From contig JAXGGA010006540.1 in NCBI GenBank assembly GCA_038373865.1, positions 1 to 64,000 of the forward strand: 64,000 nucleotides of DNA. The letters are read 5' to 3'. The stretch is from Uloborus plumipes (taxonomy: Eukaryota; Arthropoda; Arachnida; Araneae; Uloboridae). The notes beneath the pieces were generated by a model, which saw only the letters and a list, made by a program, of their open reading frames with translations, ran no database searches and was not told where the DNA came from. This document shows, one piece after another, positions 1 to 26,842 of this stretch. Position 1 is the first letter of the stretch; each line of letters starts with the position of its first letter. The position numbers and the translations under genes were made by a program.

Positions 1-15660
<15,660 letters not shown>

Positions 15661-15668
15661 CCAACTGC

Positions 15669-16438
15669 CAGGGTTCGCCGATATATATCAGTTGATATAT
15701 ATCATGATACATATCATGATATATATCTGATATTTATTCTGAAAATATCACGATATTTTGATATTTTCGATATTTATTTTTTGAAATGCGATATTTTCGA
15801 TAGAAAAATTGTCTTCATCATATTAATGATGTCATCTTTAGTATGATGTAATAATATGATATTCCATTTTTATTTTCTGATAATAAAATTAAAAGTTACA
15901 AAACAACTTGAATGGAGATGAAAAATGCCTAGTTAAAAATGAAAAGTTAATCAGAATATGGAAATGTGTCTAATGTGTCTAAATATTACATATTGTAATA
16001 ATCAATTATACTAATATACCAATAAGTTTTCCTGTTTTGGTTTTGATATTACATGATAGTTGATTTATGTATATGATACTGTAATTATTTTTATATGAAC
16101 ATAATAGTCAATATCCAGTGTAGTAGCCAACATCATCATTAGGTTATATAATTTTTAAAACATTAAACTATTACATTTCAGCAAAAATGGCTGCATAACA
16201 TTTCATTGTATGTAAATTTTAATGTATATTTATGTAGAGAAATATTAATTTTTAGTCTGTACTGTAATAATACTTAGTTAAGGAAATAAATAACATTCAT
16301 TTGAGGATGTAGTTACTATTTAAAGAATTAAGCTTGCGCAAATTGAAAATATCGGATATATATCAAAATATCGGATATATATCAAAATATCGGATATTTT
16401 CGATATTTTCGAAAATATCACGATATTTACGAACCCTG
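15669..16438. mobile_element. hAT-type non-autonomous element (GATATTTTCGATA family)
   Basis: The ends are inverted: the 5' end reads CAGGGTTCGCCGATATA and the 3' end reads CACGATATTTACGAACCCTG. It is flanked by an exact 8-bp duplication, CCAACTGC, at 15661-15668 and 16439-16446. An 8-bp target duplication and CAGGG ends are hallmarks of hAT transposons. Both ends carry many copies of the palindromic subterminal motif GATATTTTCGATA or GATATATATC. The 770-bp element has no transposase ORF, so it needs a helper. Confidence 0.9.
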
Positions 16439-16446
16439 CCAACTGC

Positions 16447-16985
16447 ACAGTTCAGTTGGATATTTAAGTGTTTTAAGAATAAATTTCAGCAGTAAGTTCT
16501 AAGCAAAAGAAATGCATTGTTGGTGCAGTTTTTCCATTGCTTCAGTAGTCGAACATTAATATAGTATGTGTGAAAAGTCAAATTGATAAATAATAAAACT
16601 TTTGAACGGATCCCGTTAGGTTTTGCAGAATTCTTGTCTGTTTTTAACAATGGTAAGAAGCAAAAAACACTTCAAAATCATCAAATTTTCTGTTATTGTT
16701 TTTGCTAAGAAAGTTGTTCTAATTTGATGATGAACTAAATTTTTGGAACACCACATAAATCGCTGTTTTTTTAGCTTAATTTCTCATTAAAATGAGAAAA
16801 AAAAGCATTAAAAGCGGCTAAATGCATCATAAAAATATTTCCAAGTCCAAAAAAAAAAAAAAAAAATCAAAAAGGAACAAAAAATAAAATAAATATTGAA
16901 AACTGAAAAGTAGGGTTTTAAGACGGGGAAAAATGCGTGTAGGTCAGTTGGTCTGTCTGTCTGCTCTCCCCCCTCCCCAACTTTA
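16447..16985. other. AT-rich spacer, no gene seen
   Basis: Single-copy-looking AT-rich sequence with an A tract near 16850. An ATG followed directly by a good splice-donor string (ATG|GTAAGA) occurs at 16650-16658. It could be an initiator exon but is unsupported. Confidence 0.4.
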
Positions 16986-17545
16986 GAATGAACAATCGGA
17001 TTTGAACAAACTTTTTTTTGTTCGTAAAAGCTTGGCAAGTACACCTCATTCCCGTTTTTGACTTTTCGATTTGAACAATTTTTGGATCAACTTTGAACTG
17101 TTCAAACAACCTGTCCTCCGCTAATAACTTAAGAGTGAAAATTCCGATTTTATCAAACTTTCTTTTGTTCAAAAGATCTTATCGAGGATACTTCATTCCC
17201 GTATCTAAGTTTTACATATGAACAATATTTCGTACAACATTGAACTGTTCAAACACCCTGTCCCTCATAATAACTTTTGAGTAAACAGTCCGATTTGAGC
17301 AAACTATTTTTTGCTCAAAAGATCTCGGCTAGTATACTTCATTCCTGCATTTAACCTTTTGATTTGCACAATATTTCATTCAACATTGAACCCTTCACAC
17401 AACCTGTATAAATAATAACTTTTGAATGAACAGTCCTAATTGAATATACTTTTTTTATTCGAAAGATCTCAGCGAGGTACACAACATTTCCATTTTTTCA
17501 TTTGAAAAATTTTTGCTTAATTTTGAACAGTTAAAAAAACTTAAC
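16986..17545. repeat. Degenerate tandem array, about 146-bp period, nearly four copies
   Basis: The landmark 'gaatgaaca(g/a)tccgatttgaacaaac' recurs, with changes, near 16986, 17132, 17279 and 17424, giving periods of 146, 147 and 145 bases. Each unit also carries a 'ttgaactgttcaaac' palindrome and a 'cttcattcccg' block. The copies differ considerably, so this is an old minisatellite-like array. The small reverse-strand ORFs overlapping it (16808-17172) are by-products of the repeat. Confidence 0.75.
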
Positions 17546-17689
17546 ATTAGCGTCTTTGGGGAAATTTAAGACCAATGTAGATCCCAAACTTAAAGACGAA
17601 TTGCCTTTAAATAAACTTCGTTGGAAAACGCTCTTCAAGAAGCATTAATGTGTGAAAAATATTTTTTTTACTAAGATGTAAGGATCCAC

Positions 17690-17990
17690 TTCTCCTGCAT
17701 CACTCACTCGTCCGCCTAACCGCTGACCTCCACTTCAAAATGCTCACGCGCCTCTCGCTCTGCTGCAGCAATTCTCCAGGCAACAACAGGCACAACTTCA
17801 GCCAGAACGCCTGGCTCCTTGGCTTACCATCTGATTTGAACATATCGCTCCCCACTCCATTACTAGGAGGGGAGTACTGTGGTGTACTTAGAGAACACAT
17901 AACCCAACTTTGCCAACGGAGTCAAGAGGCACTTAGACTCAGCCACCAAAGCACTGGTCCCTAGTTCTGGCCCCATCGGGGATACACGCG
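17690..17990. other. GC-richer patch of unknown origin
   Basis: About 300 bases are distinctly richer in G+C than their surroundings. Both strands are open for 60-74 codons (plus strand 17740-17964; minus strand 17700-17900). No protein family was recognised. Compositional contrast suggests an inserted fragment, possibly a retroelement piece or a promoter-like island, but no ends or target duplications were found. Confidence 0.35.
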
Positions 17991-20032
17991 CATCATGTAT
18001 GCCGCAGGTATGTTGCAAAATTGTTTCAAAATTTATCAGATTGTCTGACATCTTGCCAAAAAAGGGAATTTTGGAGAGGTCAATGATTTACCGTCGGTTC
18101 CCCCCGTCAGTCATATCGCCTATATTTTGCAGAAAATATTCATCAAAGACTGACATATGCATGTGGGATACATATGGGATGTCTCAAAATATATTTTAAG
18201 TAGAAAGAAAATTCAAAAATGCATATAGAGAGAAAGATTTAGAACATTAATGAAGAGACACCACAGTTCTAAACCTTTTTAACGAGAAAAATGAATTTAA
18301 AACAAAACTGTATTAAGAAATTAATGAGTCATTATATTTAAATTGAAGTAAAAAAGGAAAACATCACATAAGGGATCACTGCTAAATATCCCCGGTGTCC
18401 ACAAACCCTGATTTTTTTTTTTTTTTTTGGCCCACATAATTTTAGGAACCAAAACTGAAATGTTTTCCGAAAAAAAAAAACTAGCCTCATCCTTTTTCCA
18501 CAACGTCATCAAAGATGATTTTCACTTCCACATGTGGGACTGAAAGATCGAAAAAATTCCTAGATGATCTGAAATTTTGAAAATTTTCCTCACGAGAGTA
18601 CTCAACCACATCCTTTCTAGCACCATGACCAGATAGAGGTCCCACAAATGCATATTGGAGTTTCAATCTCGAAAATTTTTCCATGGGAAGCTCTCGAACA
18701 CCCCAACTCCCATGTCAAAGAGGAACATAATTCTGTAGAGTTTATCTCTATACATTTTTATAGAAAGTAAAATATTTCTTGCTATTGCACGCACATAAGG
18801 TGGGGAAATTTAAGAATTTATTGGAACCCACTCTGAAAATCAGCTGCACCAAATGAACCGATGAAAATTACTGGTTAACTGTGACTGTAACCTCAATTTT
18901 GAAATCAAGTTCGCGCGACGGAACTAAACAAACGGTGATTGTTTTTGTATGTAATGAAATTTAAAGCTTAAAAATGCCGAAAGTAAGTTTTATTGCCACT
19001 GTCTTTTATACTATTCAATCGTATCAAAAATTATTTTGCCATGGAAAATCGAGTGTTTCCTTTTTTGTGTTTTTCTTTCTCTCACTTTCCAAAAAATCTA
19101 CCACACTTAGATCTTTCATTGAGGCTGAACATACGTCAATCTTTGATTTTAAAACTCTTCGTCCATCGTAACGATAAATATGTATTCCTTTTAAGTTGAT
19201 TTTCTCATTTCGTTTTCCTTGAAATAAAGTCTTCTATCTTTTAAACTAATGTATGATTTTGAATTTTTTACGTACGGTAGTCTTTAAATTACAAAGCTAC
19301 ATTATAACTAGAGTATCCTAACCTCCTGATCACACGTAATTGAAACTGGAGTTTTCGTCCCAACTTATCCAGATCTTGAAATGAGTTTACAAGTTAGAGA
19401 AACAGTAATTTGTTATTTTGAAACTTTTAGTGAACTTACATAAATATCAAATCATTGCTTGTTAAATGAGTCTTCCCGTTCAGAAAGAAGAGGAATAACA
19501 CAGATGTGAAATTTTACAAGATTTTGAATGGGAGAACTTGATAAACCAGGAGAATTTTTTTAACATGAGTTTTCAAACTTAATGCAAAATAATAAAATCT
19601 TTGAAATAACGTTATTCTATTCTGAACACCAAGTCTGCAAGATATAATTTTATTGACATTCTTGTCTACCTCATATCACTGTCAAACCTCATTAAAATGA
19701 ACTTCGATGGATCTTTAAAATCAAATGTTCGTAACCCTAGTTCCACTTACCAGAAGAACAATGCATTGCAAAGCATATAGTGGGAATCAGAAATTCAGTT
19801 CCTATCAACAGTAATTTGTTTTAGAAGTATGGGGTCATTTATCATTTTGCTACCAAAAGTTTTCATTTGAGGCGTAAATTTCCAACCATAGATGCCAAAT
19901 TCGACTCCTATAGTTTTAAATCACATTGAAGCTTTACTTTCCTGGCGAATAATTAGTGCTGGCCTTGTTTGTAAATTTTTTACATATACTATTAGTAGTG
20001 AAGGATTTCTGTTTAACTTTTTATTTTTAAGT
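17991..20032. other. AT-rich spacer with no recognised gene or repeat
   Basis: Only short chance ORFs are present. At 18974 an ATG is followed by two codons and a strong donor (ATGCCGAAA|GTAAGT), preceded by a short CpG-containing stretch near 18910. It is phase-compatible with the first recognised coding exon at 49231 but is only a weak candidate for an initiator exon. The rest shows no structure I can name. Confidence 0.4.
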
Positions 20033-20888
20033 ATCAGGATCAGGGTGCGCCGATATATGTCATGCAATACATATCATGATTATATCCAATATTCATTTCA
20101 AAAATATCATATTTTCGATATTTATTTTTCAAACTACAATATTTTCAATACAAAAATTATATTAATCTTTAAAAAAATTCTGATTTATTATTTAAATAAC
20201 CAGAAAATGACGCAATATTTATATGATATACTAGCAGTACCCGCAAGGCGATGCCCATGCAATAAATGTAAAGGAAGTTAACTAAATAAAGTTTAATTCA
20301 CTCTAGCCCTCTGAAGTAAAATTATTATATTCTTTGATTCAAATGTGCTCCTCAACCTTTTGAATTCCACTAAAAGTTATATTAAAGTTTAAATCAATTT
20401 GCCCAATAAACTAGAAAGAAGTCAAGTTAAGTAACAGGAGATATTAATTACTCAAGTTTAGTCAATTTTCAAGGCATAACTCTATACGCAAATTTAAACC
20501 ACAGAAGAAAGAGCAGTTTGTCTGGAAAATGGACCAAGTGTTTCAGTTTCGCGAATAGAGTTAAGCCTTAAAAATGAGCTAAATTTGAGTAATTAATATC
20601 TCCTGCTCTAATTAATGGAGAGAATTATGCTAAAACTTTTGTTTTTCAAAGAAAAAAATCTTTTCCAGCTATATATAATATTAGGGGGTGGTGAAAGTTC
20701 CCCCCCCCCCCTCAGTTATGCGGGATATACTAAAAATGAGACTAATTAATTAATTTAAAAATAACTAATTTGAAATTTAGAATTTGGCCTTCAAAATGCA
20801 TTTCACAGGGATACAGTCAAATTTTGTACCAAGATTCAGTTCTGTAGGTGCTGTGGGAGCTTCTGGCCATCTGTTACAAACATACATA

Positions 20889-23163
20889 CAGTCGAACCTC
20901 CATATATCGAACTTCCATATATCGAACTTCTAGCAAATTCACATGTTCATTACATAGAAAAACTTTCTATATATCGCAAAAATCTCCATATATCGAATTT
21001 TTTTGGAAGCGTAATTGGAGATTTTATTCCGCTTTTAGACATTTTACCTCACGAAAGATGAAAGTCAGGAGAAAAGGGAAGGTCAGAAAAGGTCACTGCA
21101 AACCCCACTGTCAGCTGTAGATAAAGTGTGGACCTCTGGAGTGGACAAACACGTTGTTTCTCCATTCTGGAATTCCCGGATTATCCCCTCCCCCGTCGTT
21201 TTGGAATTTTGGATGCAACCTGTCCTGTAGCAAAACCAGTTTCTATCTACCCCTTTTGTTTGGTGGTGATTCCTCTCTCTCCATGATTAGTTTCAGCGAA
21301 AATTGTTTTAACTAGTGCTGTGCCAATTCAATTTGATTTTGTTTTCCCTCTCGATTTACAATGTCAAAAAGAAAATGCCTTAGTGTTACAGATAATGTGG
21401 ATTTGTTAAAGGACGTAGATAGTGGTATGAAAAAGGAAGACATTTCTTCAAAATTTGGTATTCCTGCAAGCACACTATCAACTATCATAAAAAACCGAGA
21501 TGCTGTGATGAAATCATATCAAAACATTGAATCGAAAAGAAAACGTTCAAAAACGTGCAGTTATGAAGCAGTTGACGAAGCTGTTGTGAAGTGGATCAAG
21601 GTTGTTCGAGATCAAAATTTGCCGCTTTCTGGTCCACTCATTAAAGAAAAGGCGTTGGAGTATGCAAAACATTTCGGGCATGACGAATTTCAAGCAAGTT
21701 CTGGGTGGCTTGACAAATTCAAGAAAAGGCATGCCATCAAAGAAAAGGTTGTTTCTGGAGAAAGCAGAAGTGTAGATGAAGCAGTTTGTAATGACTGGAA
21801 AAACAACGAGTTGCAAAAAATCCCAAAAGATTATCAGCCTGATGATATTTTCAACGTTGGTGAAATGGGACTTTTTTATAAGTGTTTACCCAACAAAACT
21901 CTAACTTTTAAAGACGATGATTGTCATGGCGGAAAAAGTAGTAAAGACAGGATAACTGTACTAGTAGGTGCTAACATGAGTGGTAAAGAAAAGCTTCGTT
22001 TATTGGTCATAGGTAAGAGCAAGAATCCAAGAGTATTCAAAAATGTAACATCTCTAGAAGTTGATTACCGATCCAATAGGAAGTCATGGATGACTGGTGA
22101 CATTTTTGAAGAGTGGATTTGTAAATTGGACAGAAAAATGTGCATTCAAAATAGAAAAATTGCTTTGCTTGTGGACAATTGCCCTTCCCATCCTCCTAAT
22201 GTGTCTTCAAAACTATCAAATGTGAATTTGCTCTTTCTTCCCCCGAATACAATTTCCAAACTACAGCCAATGGACCAAGGTGTCATAAAAAACCTTAAAT
22301 GATATTACCGAAAACGCATTCTTCGACGACTCATCTGGACATTAGAAAACGAAAAAACAAATTTACATAAAGTAATTGACCTGAGGATATGTGTGTCGGA
22401 ATTAGCCAAATTGTGGGAAAATGACGTTTTGGAGTCGACAATAAGAAACTGTTTCGCAAAAGCTGGATTCGATATATTTTGCCAGAAATTGAAGAGCAAG
22501 ACGTGCTCTCGGACATCCAACAGTCTTGGGAAATTCTGCAGTCCGAAGGCTATATTGAAGACGGTATTCATCTTAGCGAATTCCTGACCGTCGATGATAA
22601 ATTAATTGTTGCTGATTATCCTACCGACGAAGACATATTAAGCTCGATTACTAAACATGATTAAACAGAATTCGAAGAAGACGAAGATGTAATTGAATAT
22701 GAAAACATTACGAAACCGTCAAAAAAAGAAATGCAAGAAGCATTTGAAACAATACGTCGGGGGCTACAATTCGCGGAAAATGTTCCTGATAGAGTGTTTA
22801 GTGGACTGAATAAATGTGAACATTTTTTTGATGAACTTTCTGTAAAACAGGCTGTTTAGCAAGATATTCGCAGTTTTTTTAAAAGAATGTGATCATTGCA
22901 ACTACTCTTTGGATTACTATTTTTCAATAAGTATGTATAATATTCATTAAATTTTTCATATTAGTTCATTTTTAATTCTTAACTTTCATCAAATATGATT
23001 ATAGTATATATTAGTAATGGAGTTTCATGTGTGAAATTTTGCTTTAATTTCAATGTTTCCGGAGTAATTTTCAAAAAACTGAGGTCCTTTCTATATATCG
23101 AAATTTCTATATATCGAATTTTTTTCCGACAATTTGCTACTTCGATATATGGAGGTTCGACTG
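20889..23163 (+). mobile_element. Tigger/pogo-type DNA transposon
   Basis: Terminal inverted repeats start CAGTCGAACCTCCATATAT at the left and end ATATATGGAGGTTCGACTG at the right. The element is flanked by TA on both sides (20887-20888 and 23164-23165), the target preference of the Tc1/mariner/pogo superfamily. Subterminal 'tatatcgaa' repeats occur at both ends. At 2275 bp it is about full length for Tigger and encloses a broken transposase gene at 21361-22859. It sits inside copy 1 of the unclassified repeat, so it is younger than that repeat. Confidence 0.93.
21361..22859 (+). pseudogene. Tigger/pogo transposase, inactivated
   Basis: This is the transposase of the surrounding Tigger element, a DDE/D cut-and-paste enzyme of the pogo/CENP-B-like group. 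The first open segment is 313 codons. Residues about 5-60 form an N-terminal helix-turn-helix (MKKEDISSKFGIPASTLS), residues about 70-135 a CENP-B-type DNA-binding region (SGWLDKFKKRHAI), and the DDE core starts near residue 160. The second and third catalytic aspartates are visible in LLVDNCPSHP (D272) and QPMDQGVI (D305). The first is lost: the expected NxDExGLF reads NVGEMGLF, with G167 in the aspartate place. A TGA at 22300 interrupts the frame, which continues to about 22480. The C-terminal part then goes on in another frame from 22479, with a further stop at 22662, to TAG at 22857. Two nonsense codons, one frameshift and one active-site loss make it a dead copy. Confidence 0.92.
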
Positions 23164-23644
23164 TACATACAAACAAACAAACAGAGCCCGTCATCTTTAT
23201 ATGTATAGATGACACTTTTAATGCCTTTTCACAGTTTGTCGTGTTCAATGGCAGGATTATTTTAGTTTTAAAGACTTTTCTTCTTTTTATGTGTGTGTGT
23301 GCGTGTGACGAACTTATTTATTTTTAGCGAAATTTTTACGTTTCAATGGAACTTTTGACACAACTGTAGTGCCAAAATTTTCGAAAACTCTCAACGAACA
23401 CAGCAATTTTGCCCTTGAAATTTAACATAGATCCCCGATTTAACCGTAATTTCAATGTAAAATTGGTCGCCAAATCTAAATTCATTAACATAGGGAATCG
23501 ATTGTGTCAGGTAGCTCAGCCTCAACCATTCTTTCATGATTTTAATGTGAACATTAAAAGGTAAGAAAGATAATGTCTTTCGTACCATCTCTTTGTTCAA
23601 AGAGATCAATCTAACAGTGACCCTCAAATAAGCAAGATTTCACT

Positions 23645-24016
23645 GGCTGGGAGGTTTGGTAAATTTCTCGATTGTTGCCAAACTTTACGACGCCAAATAC
23701 CAAAGGTAACTGAATAGCGGCGTTACCGAAAATGTCAGAATGGAACTATTATTGTTAAAAATTTAGTGATGGCGGCATTAAATAAATGTTTTAATCATGC
23801 AATAAAATACTCTTTAGACTGCAAACAACTACTGTTCTGTTCCTTCCAGAGCGTTTTCTTTTTCTTTGATTTGGATAAAGTAGTGTTTCACAGGCTGGGA
23901 GGTTTGGTAAGTTTCCCGATTGTGGCCAACTTTACGATACCAAATACAAAGAGTAACTGAATAGCCATCACAATTTTTTTAACAATAATAGTTCCATTCT
24001 GTCATTTTCGGTAACA
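23645..24016. repeat. Direct plus inverted repeat cluster
   Basis: A roughly 75-base block beginning 'ggctgggaggtttggtaa' occurs at 23645 and again at 23893 in the same orientation. Next to these, 'gtcagaatggaactatt' near 23738 is matched in reverse complement near 23990 ('aatagttccattctgtc'). Such direct and inverted copies suggest a small composite or fold-back insertion. No target duplication was identified. Confidence 0.6.
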
Positions 24017-24278
24017 CCGAATTTTGAGGAAGTCAGCTTAATAAATTTAAATTCACTCCAACCCCCTCTGAAGAAAAATTATTATATCCTTTAGCTCAAA
24101 TGCGCTCCACAACCTTTTAAATTCCACTTAAAGTCATGTTAAAGTTTAAATCAATTCGCCAAATAAATATAAGAGACAGAAAGTTAAGTAAGTAACAAGA
24201 GATATTAATTAATCAAATTGAATAAATTTTCAAGGCTTAAATCTATACGCAAATTTAAACTACAAAGTAACTTCTGGG

Positions 24279-25421
24279 CAGGGTTGGCTTTTTCCCGTCC
24301 AAAACTTGTTTTTCCCATCCCACCGGGAAAAACTGGTAAATACCGGGAAAAACTGGTAAATACCGGAAAAAACTGGTAAATACTAGGAAATGACATGTAA
24401 ACAATATTCTGGATTTTTCTGTCTGATGTGTAAAATTAAAGTTAGAAATGTATAGTTATACAAATTTTCATTAGGTTTAAAATTATTCTGCAGCAAAAAG
24501 ACATAACAAAATAGGAATTATTGCAAAAAGCATAAAATTTGCTCATAAAGTTGTTTTATAATGATTAATTTCCACAATTTTTGGAACACAATAAAATAAA
24601 ATTATTAAACTTAAAAATATCAGGGTCATCAAGAAGCAATAAATAATTTGTGTTCAAATTTAAATAAAAATTTTGGTACTTTTTACGTTGACCTTTTAAA
24701 CAATTTTTTTTTACAATTTTGGTTTGGTGTAAGGTGTAATATTTACAAAATGTAAAGAGCTCATTCCACATTTCAGCAAAATGAAATTAAGCTTTGATAA
24801 AGCAATGACCCCTGTCCATTTTTTGGCACACCTGACGAATCCGAAATATAAAGGTGAAAAGTTATCACAAGATCTGGAGGAATCTGATCGTGCACTTTGG
24901 TTGAGGAATTTAAGTAAAACCGGAATAGATGCAGAATTTCTCCAATTAATGGAACATCTTCAGGGATGTCCTGCATCATCATCATCATCTCTTGAGCGTT
25001 TTTTTTTTTTTTTTTTTTAATTTTTCTTTCATCCAAAACAAGATTAGAAATAGACTGGGTTTACAAAAAGCCAGTAAAAATTATTGTAAATTAGTATTTT
25101 GTTACATGATGCTAAAATCCAATGTGTAAGGGGGAGATGAAAAATACGAATACGATTGGTAAATATTTAGGACTGTGTGGTATGTAAATATTCAAATAAA
25201 TTTACTCCATTGTTAGATTTTGTATATCTTCTTTTTAAAAAAAAAAATCTTTCAAGCTATTTACTTAGAACTCAATTTTGACATTTTTAAAGATTGTTTT
25301 GAATTCATGTTTTAAATAATCAGTTTTTCCCATGAGGGAAAAACAAAGTATTTCCCAGGACGGTAAATACCGGTTTTTACCATGGTATTTACCGGGGGTG
25401 GGAAAAACTTTGCCAACCCTG
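24279..25421 (+). mobile_element. Internally deleted hAT transposon (GGTAAATACCGG family)
   Basis: The left end is CAGGGTTGGCTTTTTCCC and the right end GGGAAAAACTTTGCCAACCCTG minus small differences, so the termini are inverted. The flanks are CTTCTGGG (24271-24278) and CTTCAGGG (25422-25429), an 8-bp hAT duplication with one mismatch. Short repeats of 'gggaaaaactggtaaatacc' fill the subterminal regions of both ends. Inside lies a remnant of the C-terminal part of a hAT transposase. At 1143 bp it is far shorter than an autonomous element. Confidence 0.92.
24781..25129 (+). pseudogene. hAT transposase C-terminal fragment
   Basis: The open segment 24781-25020 contains LTPVHFLAHLxNPKYKG-like text (TPVHFLAHLTNPKYKGEKLS), typical of the region just before the hAT C-terminal dimerisation domain. 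It continues with CPASSSSSLER, the start of that dimerisation motif. A T homopolymer then destroys the frame. In another frame, 25035-25129 reads NKIRNRLGLQKASK and KLVFCYMMLK, the usual continuation of the motif, and ends in TAA. The fragment is a frameshifted piece of about 115 codons with no catalytic residues retained. Confidence 0.85.
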
Positions 25422-25598
25422 CTTCAGGGACAAAAGAGCAGCTGATCTGGAAAATGGACCTAGTGTTTCAGTATTGCGTACATGGTTACGCCTTGAAAAT
25501 TGACTAAATTTGAGTTATTAATATCTCCTGTACTAATTAACGGAGAGAAACGTGCTAAAACTTTTCTTTTTCAGAAAAAAACCCTTTCCAGGGATATA

Positions 25599-25772
25599 CA
25601 GTCGAGCCCGCTTATTAGAATAGCGCTTTAAGGAATATCCTGCTTAATGTAATACGTTTTTAATTTACCAAACCATTGAAATGCATCATTTTCATCCCGG
25701 ATAATGAAATATCCCGCTTATTAGAATATTTTTTCGTGGCAAAATGGCTATTCCATAAAGCGGGTTCGACAG
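25599..25772. mobile_element. Tigger-like MITE
   Basis: A 174-bp element with inverted ends CAGTCGAGCCCGCTTATTAG and AAGCGGGTTCGACAG, flanked by TA at 25597-25598 and 25773-25774. Both ends also carry the internal motif 'ccgcttattagaata' or its complement. It has no coding capacity. It sits within copy 2 of the unclassified repeat. Confidence 0.85.
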
Positions 25773-26295
25773 TATAATGTTTTGGGATGGGGGAAGGTTC
25801 TCCCCCCTCAATAATGGCAGATACACCAAAAATGAGACTAATTAATTAATTTAAAAATAACTAATTTAAAATTTGGCCTTCGAGATGCATTTTACTGGGA
25901 TATGTTCGAATTTTTTGCCAAGTTTCAGGTCTGTGGGGGCATCTGGCCAGCGGTTATAAACGTCTAAACAAACACCGTCATCTTTATATATATAGATTAA
26001 TGGATCATTCATATAATATAGTGCAGAAGTATTATATTCTTTTTTATTTTATATAAAATTATTTGCTATGTAATGATGTTAACAGATTAAAATTGCCTAG
26101 TTAAATATTGAACATTAGTCTGAGGTCTCTATATTATAATAATGATGTAAGAAAATATAAACAACCGTGATGTATGGCCGCATTTACTATTTAAAAACGT
26201 AAATTTGCGCTGATTGAAAATGCATCAAAATGATATATATCTTACTAAAGGATATTTTCGAAAATATCATACTTTTTTTGAAGCCTGGTCAGGAT

Positions 26296-26842
26296 ACATA
26301 AATATTTGTTTCTTAAAAAAATGATACCTAACTTCTTTACTTTGACGCCTAGATTTACATTCCTATTTCTAACACTGTTTTTAAGCATGATTTAAATTAA
26401 CAAGGTTTGACTGTATTATAACATAGTTACCAATTTGTTTATTTTGATTTGTTTTGTATTATGTACAAAAAACAATTACTGTAAAATCCTGAAAGTTACC
26501 CCCCTCCTTTTCAAAACCAAACAGATGCATTTCAGGAGGGGGGGGGGGGTGGCAGGGACGATAGGAGCGATTTCTTCGCAGCAGTTTTTCGACTTTGAAG
26601 TGTAAAAAAGGCAATTTTAGATTATTTTTGATTGTACGATGAGAAGTAGTTGGAATTCGAAGCTCTGATCTGGAATTTTTTCGAAATTGAAGACCGAAAC
26701 ATCTGTAATAATAAACAAAGGGGGAAAGTAGAAAAAAATCACCCCTCCCTTGGAAAATTTTTGGATCCGCCCTTAAAGGGGGGGGGGGGGGTAAAATCTA
26801 GATTTAAGATTAAGTAGGATTCAGGATTTAAGAAAAATTTCT
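26296..26842. other. AT-rich spacer with two long G runs
   Basis: No gene or transposon end was recognised. Uninterrupted G runs of 12 (26538-26549) and 14 (26778-26791) bases stand out in otherwise AT-rich DNA. Confidence 0.5.

Larger units (their letters stand above)
20229..23212 (+). repeat. Unclassified interspersed repeat, copy 1 (split by Tigger)
   Basis: It starts with 'actagcagtacccgcaaggc' and ends with 'gtcatctttatatgtatagat'. It is about 700 bases long once the Tigger at 20889-23163 is removed. The same sequence recurs at 24027-25998, and a relative with the same kind of start (ACTAGC...CCCGGCGTTGCCCGGG) and end lies at 28891-29733. No coding sequence was recognised and the class is uncertain; it may be a non-autonomous retroelement. 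Confidence 0.65.
24027..25998 (+). repeat. Unclassified interspersed repeat, copy 2 (split by hAT and Tigger MITE)
   Basis: The sequence is recognisably the same as copy 1, e.g. the blocks around 'attatatcctttagctcaaatg', 'tatacgcaaatttaaac' and 'gagactaattaattaattt'. It is truncated at the 5' end relative to copy 1 and ends in 'catctttatatatatagat'. It was hit twice: by the hAT element at 24279-25421 and by the Tigger-like MITE at 25599-25772. Removing both restores a copy colinear with copy 1. Confidence 0.7.
20041..26287. mobile_element. hAT-type MITE split by about 5.8 kb of nested insertions
   Basis: The left end, CAGGGTGCGCCGATATATG, belongs to the same family as the element at 15669. 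The right end carries the matching GATATTTTCGAAAATATCA subterminal block and stops in AAGCCTG. Flanking octamers are ATCAGGAT (20033-20040) and GTCAGGAT (26288-26295), a target duplication with one mismatch. Family sequence is visible only at 20041 to about 20220 and 26000 to 26287. Everything between is later insertions: two copies of an unclassified repeat, a Tigger element, a deleted hAT and a Tigger MITE. Confidence 0.75.

Noticed and set aside
17740..17964. 74-codon plus-strand ORF in the GC-richer patch
   Set aside because: The opposite strand is equally open and no family resemblance was seen. It is kept only as a compositional observation.
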